A stretch of 64,000 nucleotides of DNA from Chelonoidis abingdonii (taxonomy: Eukaryota > Chordata > Testudines > Testudinidae): contig NC_133778.1 in the NCBI RefSeq assembly GCF_003597395.2, positions 19,220,983-19,284,982 on the forward strand, given 5' to 3'. Positions 37,772 through 49,962 of this stretch are shown piece after piece. How positions within the stretch are numbered: the first letter of the stretch is position 1; each line of letters opens with the position of its first letter. Both the position numbers and the translations under genes were made by a program. Under the pieces are notes generated by a model, which worked only from the letters and a program-made list of their open reading frames with translations, ran no database searches and was not told where the DNA came from.

Positions 37772-38401
37772 TGTGATACAGCATGGCCAGAGGGCAGCAT
37801 AAGAGTGTTAGCAGGGGGCCTTATTCCCTGCCAAGGGAGGAAGGTTTGCTTTAGATTAACTAGAACAGCTGTGGCCAATTAGAGCACCTGACTCCAGTTA
37901 GAGCACCTGACTCCAGTTAGAGCACCTGACTCCAGTCATGGGATATAAACCCCTGCTTCAGTCAGACAGGGGGTGGTAGTTGAAGGAGAAAGGTTGGATT
38001 GGAGCAGAGTGCAGATTGCAGAAGAGAAGAGTTTGTCCAGAGAGAAATAGAAGGTTTGGAGGAGTGCTGCGGTGGATTGGGAAGCCCAACAGAAACCCTA
38101 GGTAAGGGGCACCAGGCTTGTATAGAAGAGAGGCGAGAAGCCCTTCACAAGCTGACGGGTATGAGAGGGAAGTAACCCAGGGGAAGAAACCGCTAGTCAA
38201 GTGGTTCACCACAACCCCAGGGCCCCTGGGTTGGGACCTGGAGTAGAGGGCGGGCCCAGGTCCCTCCCTCTCCACTCCCCTCCTCCAAGGACACTAGGGG
38301 AGTGATTAAGAACTGGTTCAGAGGCAAGCGATATCGCCCTGAACCTACCCCAGAGAAGAGAAAGCGCGAGACCCAGAGAACAATACCGGCAATTTGCCAC
38401 A
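37772..38401 (+). mobile_element. Solo LTR, family B, 630 bp
   Basis: Begins TGTGATACAG, ends GGCAATTTGCCACA, with AATG on both sides (37768-37771 and 38402-38405), a 4-bp target duplication. A TATAAA lies at 37944-37949 and a CCAAT-type site just upstream of three tandem copies of a 19-bp motif. No internal region or second LTR is present. Confidence 0.8.
37881..37936 (+). repeat. 19-bp motif repeated three times upstream of the LTR TATA box
   Basis: agagcacctgactccagtt occurs at 37881, 37900 and 37919 (the last one short by a base), ending 8 bases before TATAAA. Repeated U3 motifs of this kind are often enhancer-like; function here is inferred only from position. Confidence 0.85.
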
Positions 38402-39746
38402 AATGGAATGAATACGACAGATTTTACAAGTCTGTTAAGAGAGCTAACACCTTCCAATTTAAAGGTGTGCTATCTATTTAAATTTGCTAAAGTATTAGCC
38501 AGAGGGCAGGGATTTGTATAATCATTAAGGTTATTTCTCAATATTCTACAGTGACTATACCCATCTCTGTATTCTGACTACTATAAAAATCCCTCTGCTC
38601 CAATTATTCATATTTATTACAATAGTGCCTAGGGACCAACCAAGAACATTGTACACTGCCTTGCACAGTGGAACCAACATAGAACAAGAGACCCTGACAC
38701 ACAGAATTTACAACCCTCAAAAGCCCTCATGCATATTACCAACATAAAACATGGTCAGTTCAACCTCAAAACCCTTTCCCACTTTGTCAACCCAACCCCT
38801 TTCAATATCCATCCTTCCCCTTCTGCGTTGGGGCTTAAAGAAATCTTATCACTCTCTTCTCTACAGGTAACTACATTTTCAATTAACTATATTTACTCTC
38901 TGGAGTTATGAGAGTTGTCAGAAGTTCAAGTAGTCATGCTTGTGGGTATACGGATGCCTAATTCTGAGGGCAGTAGATAAAACAGAGGGTTTTATAATAA
39001 CTCAAGTACAGGTATTTGCATAATCACTCTCATCTACATAATGAGATTCCAGGATTGTTACCTGAAGACTAGAATGCCTGTAAAGTCAGTGGGAAGTCAT
39101 GGAAACAGCTACACGCATGGTTTTGAGCTCTTTGTTCAGAATATCACTGGACTGAATCAACAGTGGGTTTTGCAGTCTGTTAGCACCCCAATTTTTGATT
39201 TCTCTGCCATTTTAACTTACGAATTACACCCATTTCATGTACAGTTACAGTAAGTCATGTATCTATGCCATGCCAAGAGTTTTTGATCACTAAGCTATCA
39301 AGCTGACCACCTTTACTCTACAGCTAATTTGCATGCCACAATTTCACGGGTTGTATGAGGGAGACTGCACAGATAGTGGATTAACTGGCCTAACTGCTGC
39401 AGTTCTTGAAAACCACTCACACGACACACATGGCCTCTCAACACTGCACATACCTCAGTCAACAGCTGCATAAACCAACATAAAATCTTCCAGGCACAGC
39501 ACACTCACCTACACCATAAAATTACAAACTTGAGTGGCTAAGCCATAGGCCATCACTAGTTGGGAAATAAGCATACTGGGATTACACAAATCCCTGAACT
39601 CATTGTTCAATTCTTTAAAAAAAAGAAAAAAATCACACATTCTTGTTCACTGCTTTATAAAGTTGCTAATGCAGCCACCAAGCTGGCAGGATATACTCAA
39701 GGAAACGAAATGTCTTCAGATACATATCAAGTATCTCACATTAGAA
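38402..39746. other. Intron with a decayed SINE at about 38606-38710
   Basis: At 38606-38710 the words ttattacaatagtgcctaggg, cattgtacactg and aatttaca match, in degraded form, the SINE-like family better preserved at 59672-59973. The rest is unique intron. Confidence 0.45.
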
Positions 39747-40259
39747 AAGAGGTTCTCAAACTGGGGCGGGGTGGATGGAATGTATTCTGAGGTGGGACAT
39801 GAGAAGCTTTAAGGGTGAGAGGGGAAAAAAAAAAAAACCTTACTGCACACATTTTACCCACAGCAATGAATGACTAGCAAAGCTGATTCCTTCAGAAATA
39901 TCAGGTTCTCAGATGGCGCTGTGCATTTGACTCTATATGGTACTGTGCATCTTGGCGGATTTCTGTTAAGCTTCCATAGCATTATACAAAGTCATCGCCA
40001 TCTGTAAATTAATCTGTTTGCTATGACATGGTGTGCACATTTAATGGTAAGTATCAACCACAAATCGCAGTTTTGCTTTTCTTCTAATTACAATGAATCG
40101 TTGGTTCTCTTTGAATCAATACTTTATTGTTTTTAATATTTAGTGAGAGTTGCAAATTGATTTTTTTATCGCTATATGTACTTGTGAGGTGGTAGGGGAG
40201 GTGTATACTATACAAACACAAAGAAGGGGTGTACGATCAAATAGGTTTCAGAACCACTG
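39747..40259. mobile_element. hAT-type element, 513 bp
   Basis: Ends aagaggttctcaaactgg and the complement of ggtttcagaaccactg. The flanks CATTAGAA (39739-39746) and CATTATAA (40260-40267) agree at 7 of 8. It contains a 14-base A run near the left end and no ORF of note. Confidence 0.75.
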
Positions 40260-40475
40260 CATTATAACAAAGTATATTATAAAAAAATCTGACAAAGTAT
40301 AAACCAAATTTCACATCACATGTATAATATTTGTGAGGTAACAGTATTTTCTGTAGGATCCACAGGGCCAATATTTTGCCCTCAAGTTAGCAGAGTCTGG
40401 GAATACTGCAGGAACAGTATGATCAGCCCTGGAGTAGTGGGAATGGAGAAAAGTGACGTCTCTATGCGTCTACAC

Positions 40476-40736
40476 CAGTGATCTCCAAAGCGGAGGGGAT
40501 GCACAAGAGGATCCTTTGAGGTGCGCGGCAGGAGGAGCGCCGCCAGAACAGCACTGCTTTTTTTCCCCCTCCTCCCTCGGCAGTCCAAGCGTTTTTTTTT
40601 CCCCCTCCCTCGGCAGGGAGTCCGAGTGGCTTTTTTTTTTTTTTTTTTGCCTCAACAGTTCGGCCAGGAGCACGGGGTGCATCTCAAAAATTTTGTACTG
40701 ATGGGGTGCGTGACCAAAAAAGTTTGGAGACCACTG
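40476..40736. mobile_element. hAT-type MITE, 261 bp
   Basis: Ends CAGTGATCTCCAAAGCGG and the complement of TTTGGAGACCACTG. The flanks GTCTACAC (40468-40475) and GTCTACAT (40737-40744) agree at 7 of 8. The interior has pyrimidine runs with long T stretches (for example 40631-40648). Confidence 0.9.
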
Positions 40737-40744
40737 GTCTACAT

Positions 40745-43119
40745 GACCACCTTCAGCAGATGACAGAAAGGTAACTACAGAGGATTGATGCAAGGTCTTA
40801 AAAGTACCATGTATAAAACCAAGGTGATAACCGACCCAAGACTAAATTCTAAAAACCAAACCTGGAATCTGGTGGCCTTATAAAGCCACTATGCTTGCCT
40901 AAAAGTACTAGTTGTGCTGTGCTTGCTAAACTATCACTTACTTACCAACCTATAAATATGTTCATGGTCTTCAAGGTTACTAAAGGAGCTTCTCTTTCAT
41001 GACTATGCTCATTAGCAGAAAAGTGACTATTTTAGCCATTGTTTTCAAGGCAGGACAATAATGCAGGACTTTTTTTTTTAAATATTCTGAACCTGCTGTT
41101 TCTAAAGATCACATTTCAAAATGACAGCTCAGTAGAAAAATATCTATTCTATAGGTGTCTGAGTAACACCACATAATCATCACTCCTCTGCTTTGGTAAT
41201 CCAGGATCCTTTAAACAAGAGTTAATGTAGAAGCTTGGAAGGACTATGTTATTTAGCAATTTCAACCAAAATCAACGTTTCCCCATATTTTAAACTGGGT
41301 CTTGCACCATCAAGAAATATAACTCAACTAATAATTATGTAAAATGCAACAACTAACTAGATTCATAACAGCCAGGGGATGAGAAATTCACGCATCCATG
41401 GCAAGTAGGAAGCTTCCTTGGGCAAGTGCCATCAACTTCTAGAGTCATTTCATTTAAAAACGAAGCCTTTTGCCCTTATCTGTAAAGATATATTTGGTTC
41501 ATATTTTGAAGGTAAACAACAGATAGTTTTCAGAGCTGCTTCTAGGAACTCTATAGACAACAATGAAACAGACAAACAGGTAAATTTAATTCTACTGCTA
41601 CTAAGGAACTTTACAAGTAGAAACAGGGGCAGACACTAAGACAAGACCAGGGAGAGGAAAATAGCAGAGATGTCTCTATGCAACAACCACAGAATTGAGA
41701 GCAGAGTAGAGTAGTGAGAAGACAAGCCCCCTTCTCCCTTCTGGCAGGGAGAGTGTAATTTGAGAAGGCCTTCAAATGTATTCGACATATACTACCTGGT
41801 AGCTGATGAAAAACAGCCATCAAGCAGAATCCGTGACAAGAATCCCAGCAGCTTTTTGGGTGGGGAAGGAGAACAGGGGAGAAGGGGCCTGGCTTCTCAC
41901 CTGGACATTTCTACTTGACAGTGGCCCCTATCTGTCATAAAGGTTTGTGGCTAGGAAATTAAGTCATTTGGTATTAGGTTCAATAAGATTTCAAGCACTG
42001 TGTGTGGTGGGGGGCACGGGGGATTTATTAAACAGGTTAGAAAGGATATGCATGGTATTGAGTGAGATTTTGGGGATAGTAGAAAGGAATAAGAAAATGT
42101 AAATTAGGATGATGTAGTATAAGGGAAAGAAATATGTAAATAGTGGAGAGAATAGGAGATGGATCCTGAAAGCAACGCAAGACATCCATTTTAGGAAAAG
42201 AAAACAGGACGTGAAGCCAGAAAGGAAAGAAAACGCAAGTCTGCTCTGAAAAGTTACTATATAAAGTGGTATCTTCTTACTAAACAGATCTGGTCCCTGT
42301 GTGTTTCCAGAGTTATATCTGCTTATTTTTCCAATAGTATTGTTTTTGTCTATTGCTCCTATTATCACTGCACAACAGATCGTACTAGGAAAGCAAGCTG
42401 GATTCTAGTCTCGCTCACTCAGCAACAGAATTGCTAGCCAAGTTCCAAATGTCAGTTGAAGTCCCATGTAACTCTTAATGGTGATCACACATAAAAGAGG
42501 ACAGCTGGACTCTCAGAACAGCTTGAGTCTGTAGGACTGGCAGTTTGTTTAATATCTTTTCAATTATCAGTTGAGCAAATTTAATACAGAGCTATCAACT
42601 CTCAAACATACAGCCTCACAAGGCCTTGTTTCTAGTGGCATTTTTCAGAATAAAAGTGCCCTTTAAAGGACTTAACTATAGAACCATAAGAAAGCGTATA
42701 GCAGATAACTATCACCAATCTAACGGTAAAACACACTTGTTTTGACGTTAAAGCTAAAAGTTACTCACTTCTTACCAGTTGAAACCAGTTTAGTTCATTT
42801 ACTTCAACATTTGAAATCTGTGTTCCTATGTGGTTAAAATGTAGGAAATTCTATTATACACAATCTGCAACTTATAATTTACCACTTCAGCATCAAGTCT
42901 TCTGTACATATTTTACATTTTTTTTTTTTAAGCATGGCCTATTTTCACACAAATTGCAAAGCATCTTGCCCCAAAACAGACTACATCAGGAATGTGTTTG
43001 GGGTTGTTGGGGTTTTTGGTGGGTTTTTTTAAAGCAACATAAAGAGTACAGATTGTGCTTATATCACAAAACAGTATGAACTTGGATCTATTATATGTAA
43101 TTGTACTTATTTTAACTAA
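40745..43119. other. Intron with no recognised element
   Basis: About 2.4 kb of AT-rich sequence. A 125-codon F/L/S-rich minus-strand frame at 41991-42368 reflects purine-rich plus-strand composition and has no domain. Confidence 0.5.
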
Positions 43120-43409
43120 ATGAGTTATGCACTGACCAGTCAACCACATACCTCATTTGAAACCAGAAGTACGCAACCAGACAATGGCAGAGACAAAAAA
43201 AAGAAAGCAAATACAGTACAGTACTGTGTTAAACATAAACTAGTAAAAAAATAAAGGGAAAGCAGCATTTTTCTTCTGCATAGTAAAGTTTCAAAGCTGT
43301 ATTAAGTCAACATTCAATTGCAAACTTTTCAAAGAACCACCATAATGTTTGTTCAGAGTTACGAACGACCTCCACTGCTGAGGTGTTCATAACCTGAGGT
43401 TCTATTGTA
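43120..43409 (-). mobile_element. Tc1/mariner-like MITE, 5'-decayed
   Basis: The right end gttcagagttacgaacgacc then aacctgaggttctattgta is the usual terminal region, with repeated gttacgaac words. The interior (ctgaccagtcaaccacatac, acagtacagtactgtgtt) matches a turtle element as I remember it. The left terminus is eroded. Confidence 0.55.
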
Positions 43410-43512
43410 AGACTGTCCAATTTACTTTGAGACACTGTTGACCCACAGCAAATATTTTTATGTTTTTGCTGACTACAAAAGCCTTCGGCTTTCTCGGATA
43501 GGAATAAGTCTT

Positions 43513-44363
43513 AGGGCACGGCTACACTTACATTTTTGCAGCGCTGGTAGTTACAGCTGTGGTCGTACAGCTGTGTAGGGCCAGCGCTGCAGTGTGTCCA
43601 CACTGACAGCGACCAGCGCTGCAGTGTGGCCACATTTGCAGCATTTGCAGCGCTGTTGGGAGTGGTAGGTGGCATTGTGGGACAGCTAATCAGCCAGCGT
43701 CAAGTGGCTGCAACGGTGCTTTTCAAAAGAGGGAGGGTGGGGTGGAGGTGACAGGGAGCGTGGGGGAAGACAGAGAGAGTGGATTTTTGCAGCAGAGCAC
43801 TGTGACTAGGCCTCCCTGCCTTGCAAATTCTGGCCATTTCCCCCAACCCGCCTCTCTCAAATCACTCTTAAATGAAAAAGGCTTCAAGACCAGAAAGGCA
43901 GCTTCTCCAACCGGACTCCCTCCCCTCACCCTCCCCTCCCCCTCCCCCGACGTGCTGTTTGTCTCCCTCAAGCAAAACAGCTGTGAACATCCAAAGACAT
44001 TCGGCTCGCTCGGCTCGCCTGCCAGCAAACACTGCTGGCGTATTGTTCAGATAAGTAGCTCCGGGGACTACGCCTTAACCGGTTTGTTGTATACAGGAAT
44101 TAGTGGGCAATACCTCCATAATACCGCCCTGGACCGGCCCAATAACAGCGCTGGTAGAGTGCAACACCTGATGAGCAGCGGCTGCATCAGCAGGCTGGAT
44201 TTCGCTAGCACCATTAGCGAGACCAGAGTGTACCGCCAGCGCTGGCCAGTGAAGGGAGTTGCAGCGTCTGGTGAGCTTCTAAAGCTGTGGACACCTGGTA
44301 AGCTTTGCAGCGCGGTAACCCCTCACACAGCCTGGCAACTACTGCAAGTGTAGCCAAGCACCT
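43513..44363 (+). mobile_element. TIR transposon family M, copy 2
   Basis: Starts agggcacggctacactta and ends ctgcaagtgtagccaagcac, inverted repeats shared with the other copies, with many CAGCGCTG words near the ends. The first 430 bases read cleanly. From about 43940 to the end it looks insertion-rich compared with copy 3, as in uncorrected long-read sequence. A 203-codon frame through it has no domain and is not a gene. Confidence 0.7.
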
Positions 44364-44419
44364 CAAACTAAACCCCACTAGCCAAAAACATATTTCACCA
44401 CAAGTGACGGTCCCGGCGG

Positions 44420-44444
44420 NNNNNNNNNNNNNNNNNNNNNNNNN
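44420..44444. other. Assembly gap, 25 N
   Basis: A 25-base N run with noisy sequence on both sides. Fixed small gap sizes are commonly written by scaffolders and gap-fillers when the true length is unknown. Confidence 1.
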
Positions 44445-46243
44445 AAGAGAAGAGATATCAGCATATAACCATCTGGCCGGAATGGAACTAGGAACAACAT
44501 CAACTACCAGATCAAGGCCCAGCGATAGCTGCGCAAAGCACACATACCACGCACTACACTGCTGATTGGGCCGACAGATCACGATGCGTCACTCTGTTGA
44601 CAACACAGTTCTATAGGCCGTATAGATCTGACTGTCAGGAGGACGCTAAGCGAGATATCTTGAGACACATCAGTACGTGGCTGTTTTACTTTGCTATTTT
44701 ACAGAAGGTATAGAGTTTGCTGATCAGATAAGGCAATTACCAGCGTAAATTGTTATCATTCCGGAAAGTATACGATACAACAGGCTATATCGACCAAATA
44801 GATTTAAATAGACATATGCTAAGTTGCGGTTTAAGCTATAAACCGCCTTGGAGCCACGAAGCATCGCTCAGTGATGGCCACCCATCCTGCACGAGAGAAC
44901 GCTGGAACCGCCACGTGGGATAATGTTCTATGGGACACCTGGCACCAGGTGTACTACTCAATAAAGGTGCCCTCAAGCTGCCTGATCGAACCAGACCAGA
45001 GGAGAGGGCGTTACACTTGGTCATCGTCTCCTCAATCTATGGTATTCCTCGGACATAAAATAACAGATTCGATGATAGACTCTAGCATATCACTTCGTCA
45101 ATAGCATTGGAGTTGTTCCGGCCGGCATCATTATGCCGGGGTATCCTTTGCTTTTAGATGCCTGCTCGTTTTCTTTTGCCATGGGTCTGCAACACTGAAA
45201 GTGTATATTGCTGGAATGGATACCCACCATTTATTTCTCACAGCGAGAACGAATTAACTACTCATTTCTATTTCTTCTTAAAGTAAAGATGGGAGAGCTC
45301 AATCAAGGTTTACTCTCTGCCGCCATGAGTTAGCCAATTATATTTTTACGATCCACAACTTACAAAGATCGGGTTCTACAGAAAGCAACCGAGAGCACCG
45401 AAGTTAATCCCTTTGAATGTCCTCACCGATTAAGATTTCCCACCCTGCTGCCACTCCGAGGGGTACGATTGTGTAATTGTTGGGATGTGGCTTTATAACG
45501 TTAACTTAAATTTCCAAATGCTTTGTTCAGATTCTCGATATTGAAATCTTTTGTTTTTTTTTTTTTTATTTAAATCAGGTTTACAGGAGGTTTTATCACA
45601 CAGTAACATACTTGACACCAATGCACTGACCCAATGTTGACAAACAGAAAGAATGCTGCTGCTGGTGCCTCTTGAATAGCTACTTAGGAAGAAGTGAGCA
45701 ATCAGTGTGCATTGGGGTCATAACCTGCTGAGTTGTTTCTGTGAACACGAGTTTGCGTGTTGAACTGTTAAAAAAGAGATGAACAAGGTTGAAAAATTGT
45801 AGGACTTACTCACGCAGCCTTCTTCTGTCCGGATCTTCTCATCATATGTTGCAAAGAATATAACGCCCTAAATACACAGTAAGTTTATCCATATCTAGTT
45901 TACCTTCCAAGAATGGTTAAGTTGTACTGTAGAAAATAGGTAAGTGCATTTATAGCTGTCAGCGCTGCAAGGGCTGTTGAGAAACAAACGTACTTTATAG
46001 AGGGATTCATGCGGGGAGGAGCAGATGGGATGTACATTGCGACTCCAGTATATCGCAGCATCACTAGCAGACCAATTTGTAGCACACCCTGCTGTCAAGA
46101 GCTCAATATCTAAGCCATTGAAAATTAGCAAAGATCTATAAAGATACAAGTGTACAGTAGATGAGATACAACAATTACCTGAGGTGTTTCAAACAGTAAG
46201 GTGAGAGTTGGTGAAATAGGTTTGAGGCTCAAGGTTAATTTTG
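44445..46243 (-). repeat. Noisy inverted copy of 47076-48666, probable assembly artefact
   Basis: Read on the minus strand, this block follows 47076-48666 in order from end to end. Anchors: gcatataaccatctggcc (44461) matches the complement near 48635; ctcaataaaggtgcc (44958) near 48257; aatttcc before a long T run (45507-45567) against the A run at 47759-47778; agaaagaatgctgct (45647) near 47675; aatatctaagccatt (46107) near 47205. The left arm is about 13% longer, with frequent 1-3 base insertions. It includes a corrupted copy of the LTR at 48206-48830. ORFs here should be ignored. Confidence 0.85.
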
Positions 46244-47075
46244 AAGGCTGTGGCTACACTTGGCAAGTGCCAGCGCTGTAGGGACACGCTGCAAGCTTAC
46301 CAGTGTCCACAGCTTAGAGCTCAGCCAGCGCTGCAACTCACCATCCTGCCAGCGCTGGAGTACACCTGGTCTCGCTATGGTGCTAGCGAAATCCAGCGCT
46401 GCTGATGCAGCCTGCTCATATACAGGTGTTGAACACTCTACCAGCGCTGTATTGGCCGTCCAGCGGATTAGGACGGTATGCCACTAATTCCTGTATACAA
46501 AAAACCGAGTTAAGGCGTAGTCCCCGAAGCTACCCTCTATCTGAGACAAACGCAGCAGTGCTTTGCGAGAGGCGAGCGAGCGAGCCGACATGTCTGGATG
46601 TTCACAGGCTGTTATTGCGTGAGGGAGACAAACAGCCACGTCGAGGGAGGGGGAGGGGAGGGTAGAGGGAGCGAGAGACCGTTGGAGAGAGCTGCCTTAT
46701 CTGGCTGAAGCCTTTTCATCTTAGAGGATTGAGAAGAGGCGGGTGGGAGGAAATGCGAGACCAGTAATCGTGGCTGGTCAACGGGGGCGAGGTCTGCCAG
46801 GCTAGTCACACGGTGCTCTGCTCAAAAATGCCACTCTCTCGTCTCACCCACGCTCCCTGTCACCTCCCACCCCACCCTCCCTCTTTTGAAAAGCACGTTG
46901 CAGCGCACCTGACGCTGGCGATTAGCTGCCCACAATGCACCACGACCAGGTGTACAGCCAGCGCTGCAGGAAGGGAGTTGCAGCGCTGGCTGAGCTCTAT
47001 AAGTGTGGACACCTGGTAAGTTGCAGCGCTGTAACCCCTCACCAGCGCTGCAACTTGCAAGTGTAGCCAAGCCCT
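46244..47075 (-). mobile_element. TIR transposon family M, copy 3 (probably chimeric)
   Basis: From 46244 to about 46943 it is the reverse complement of copy 2. The last 130 bases, from about 46944 (ccaggtgtacagccagcgct to ttgcaagtgtagccaagccc), match the right end of copy 2 in direct orientation. This switch inside the terminal inverted repeat marks the likely join between the noisy inverted block and true sequence. Confidence 0.65.
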
Positions 47076-48205
47076 CAAACTAAACCCACTAGCCAAACCT
47101 ATTTTCACCAACATCTCACCCTCAGTTTGAAAAAACTAAGTCAAGTTAATGTCTGATCATCTCTACTGTACACTGTAAAACTTGACTTTGAAATTTTCAA
47201 ATGGCTTAGATATTGCAGCCAAAGAGAACAGCCAGAGGGTGCTAAAAATTGGCAGAGACTGGTGATAGTGCTGGCTGTCTCAGAGAAAAGCATTGCATCC
47301 CATCTGCTCCAAATACGCAGAAATCCAATTATAAGTACAGTTTGTTTTCAACAAGCCCTCTGCAAGGTGACCAGCTAATAAATGCACTAACCTATTCTAC
47401 AGTACAACTTGTAAACACATTTGGAAAAGGTAAACAGATATGGAATAAAAACTTACTCGTGTTTTAGGCATTATTTATGCAACAATGAATGTGAGATCAC
47501 AGAAAGAAGGCTGGAGAGTAAGTCTACAATTTTTCAAACTTGTCATCTCTTTTTTTAACAGTTCAACAAAAACTACAGGTTCAACAGAAAACATCCAGCA
47601 GTTCTGCCCCACATGCACACTGGACTTGCTCACTTTTCCTAATTAAGCTATTCAAGAGGCACCAGAGCAGCATTCTTTCTGTTTGTCCAAAACGGTAAGT
47701 AGCATTTGTCAAGTAATTTACTGCTTGTGTAAAACCTGCCTGTAAAAGACCTGAATTTAAAAAAAAAAAAAAAAAAAAGATTTCAATAATCGAGAAAGAA
47801 CAAAGCATTTTGGAAATTTAAGTTAACTGTATAAAGCCACATCAACCACAAACTTACAAATCACCACTGGAGGGAGCAGGGAGGGAAATCTATAACAAAA
47901 GGACATCAAATTAACTTGGTCTGGTGTTTCTGATTAGAACAGATCTTTGTGAGTGGACATCAGTACTGGCAGGAGTTTGATTGAAGCTCTCTTACTTACA
48001 GAAGAAGAAAATAGAAAATGAGATGTTAATTCTTTGCTGTGAAATATGTGTACTCCATCCAAAGCATAAATTCAGTGTTGCACCCATGGCAAAAGAAACA
48101 GCTGCATCTAAAAAGCAAACCACCGGCATAATGATGGCCAAAACAACCCAAAACTTGACAAGATAATGTAAGCGTCTATGAATGGTTATTTTTACTGGTT
48201 TACCC
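47076..48205. other. Intron, clean right arm of the inverted pair
   Basis: AT-rich intron with a 20-base A run at about 47759-47778. No element is recognised. Bases 44364-44419 after copy 2 are a noisy direct copy of its first 50 bases (ctcaaactaaaccc, actagccaaa, ttcacca). Confidence 0.6.
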
Positions 48206-48830
48206 TGTTGGGGAAAAGAAGACCACCTCTGTACTTTGATCAGACAGCCTGAGGCACCTTTATTGAGTATACACCTGTGCACAAGTGGAGGTCAGCGTTC
48301 TCCCATGCAAGGGATGGGCTGGCCTCCTGAGCATGCTTCTGCTCCAGCTTATATAGCTACAAACCGCAAATTAGCATATTTCATTAAATCATTTGTTATA
48401 CCTTTTATGGTTCTATATTTCATAAACAATTAGGTAATTGCCTTATTTGATACACAAACTCCTATAACCTCTTAAAAATGCAAGCGTACTGTGTTTCATT
48501 TCCGTATAGACAGTCCCCTGACAGTCAGGCGGCCTTGACTGTTCAGATACCCCTACTTGCGGTTTTTGTTTGGCAAGCTATGTGGGCCTATTTGGGGTCC
48601 TTGTGACCTGTGTCTAGTTCCCCAATTCCGGCCAGATGGCTTATATGCTGATAAATCGTCTTCTCTATCCTTATTAATATGTCGTTAGTACATGCATCTA
48701 TTTTTATCAAATAGTGATTGAAGCAGGCTGTCTGCGTTTAGTCGGGTTGTTAGGAAACTTCCATTAGGCCTCCTGTTAATGCTAGTAGTTGTTAGGAGTA
48801 ATAAGAGACTAGGGGCCTTTTTCCCTGACA
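48206..48830 (-). mobile_element. Solo LTR, family C, 625 bp
   Basis: Plus-strand ends TGTTGGGGAAAAG and TTCCCTGACA, with ACCC on both sides (48202-48205 and 48831-48834), a perfect 4-bp target duplication. On the minus strand TATATAAGCTGGAGC (complement of 48338-48352) is the TATA box, followed about 90 bases later by AATAAAGG as polyadenylation signal (near 48260). The promoter-to-poly(A) order fixes the orientation. Confidence 0.85.
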
Positions 48831-48834
48831 ACCC

Positions 48835-49769
48835 ATATCAGGACAGGAAATTATGTACAAAATAACTCCTCTGAATCAAAAGCTTAGAACCTTGAACGAC
48901 AGCAAGTCACTGCAAAGAGTGAGCTTAAATACTTGAGAATACTAGCTGTACTAAAGAATATTTTGGAAGCAATCCGTAAGCAGACAAACATTTTACCCTG
49001 TCATCTTGTTTACAGAGGATCCCATTTGTTTTATATTCAAAATTTTCTATTTTTTAAATTTTCTACATTCAACACAAAGAAAGTAAAAGATACAAAGCTT
49101 AGCTGAAGACAGAATATAACTTAACAAGGAAATACTGCACTAAATTACAGATTTAAAGTACCTGACATGGCAGAGTCCCTACAAGAAAGACTGCAACAAT
49201 ACCTTAGCCTCCTTGTAACGCTCACAAACCACTGAAGTCTGTAGCATCAATCTGGAGGGAGATCACAATTTTTCTGTGCTCTTGACCTTTTACAGTCACC
49301 TACTCTTCCAGGGGTTAGGGAACAAAGTTCCATCAGAGCACATTACCCAGACAAATAAGATAACCAATTCACTTTGATTTCAATAGAAACTCTGTACTGT
49401 CAAATTTACAAAGAGACAACTATAAAAACAGAACAGTATGCAGCTAAAGAAATAACGATGGGAAATACTGCTACACCAGCACAAGAAGTCAGTATGCTCA
49501 AAAATGTGATCCCTCCTCATGTAACAGATGTATAGATGAACAAGACAAGCTCTTTAAAGATGCTCCAGAAAGTGTCTGTGTCCTTGATAATTAGGCCTTC
49601 CTCATGTGGACACCCACCTTTACATCAGTTTATTTCTTGAGTATCATAACCATATATTAATCAAGGAATACCCAGCTCTAAATAGTTTCTGCTACACAAA
49701 TTTTCTTCCTAATACAAGGATATTTCCAGAGAACATTTTTAATATATCTTCACCCCAAAAAACAACAAA
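48835..49769. other. Intron with no recognised element
   Basis: AT-rich, no repeat or coding evidence. Confidence 0.5.
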
Positions 49770-49771
49770 TA

Positions 49772-49960
49772 CACCTCTATCTCGATAAAACGCGACCTGA
49801 TATAACACGAATTTGGATATAATGTGGTAAAGCAGTGCTTGACGGGGGGGAGGGGAGGCGCACTCCAGCGGATCAAAGCAAATTCAATATAACGCAGTTT
49901 CACCTATAACGCGATAAGATTTTTTGGCTCCCGAGGACAGTGTTATATCAGGGTAGAGTG
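49772..49960. mobile_element. Tc1/mariner-like MITE (CACCTCTACC family), copy 2
   Basis: CACCTCTATCTCGATAAAAC at the left and an inverted match at the right, flanked by TA (49770-49771, 49961-49962). It follows 20734-20920 along its whole length. Confidence 0.85.
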
Positions 49961-49962
49961 TA

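Noticed and set aside
37881..37936. CRISPR-like array
   Set aside because: Three directly adjacent 19-bp repeats without spacers, inside a vertebrate LTR.
41991..42368. 125-codon minus ORF with hydrophobic stretches
   Set aside because: F/L/I/S-rich by composition (purine-rich plus strand); no domain or coherent membrane topology.
43742..44353. 203-codon plus-strand ORF
   Set aside because: Lies wholly within transposon M, has no domain, and its second half is in noisy sequence.
44445..46243. Genuine inverted segmental duplication
   Set aside because: Insertion-dominated divergence, adjacency to a 25-N gap and the in-repeat orientation switch favour an artefact, though read data are needed.
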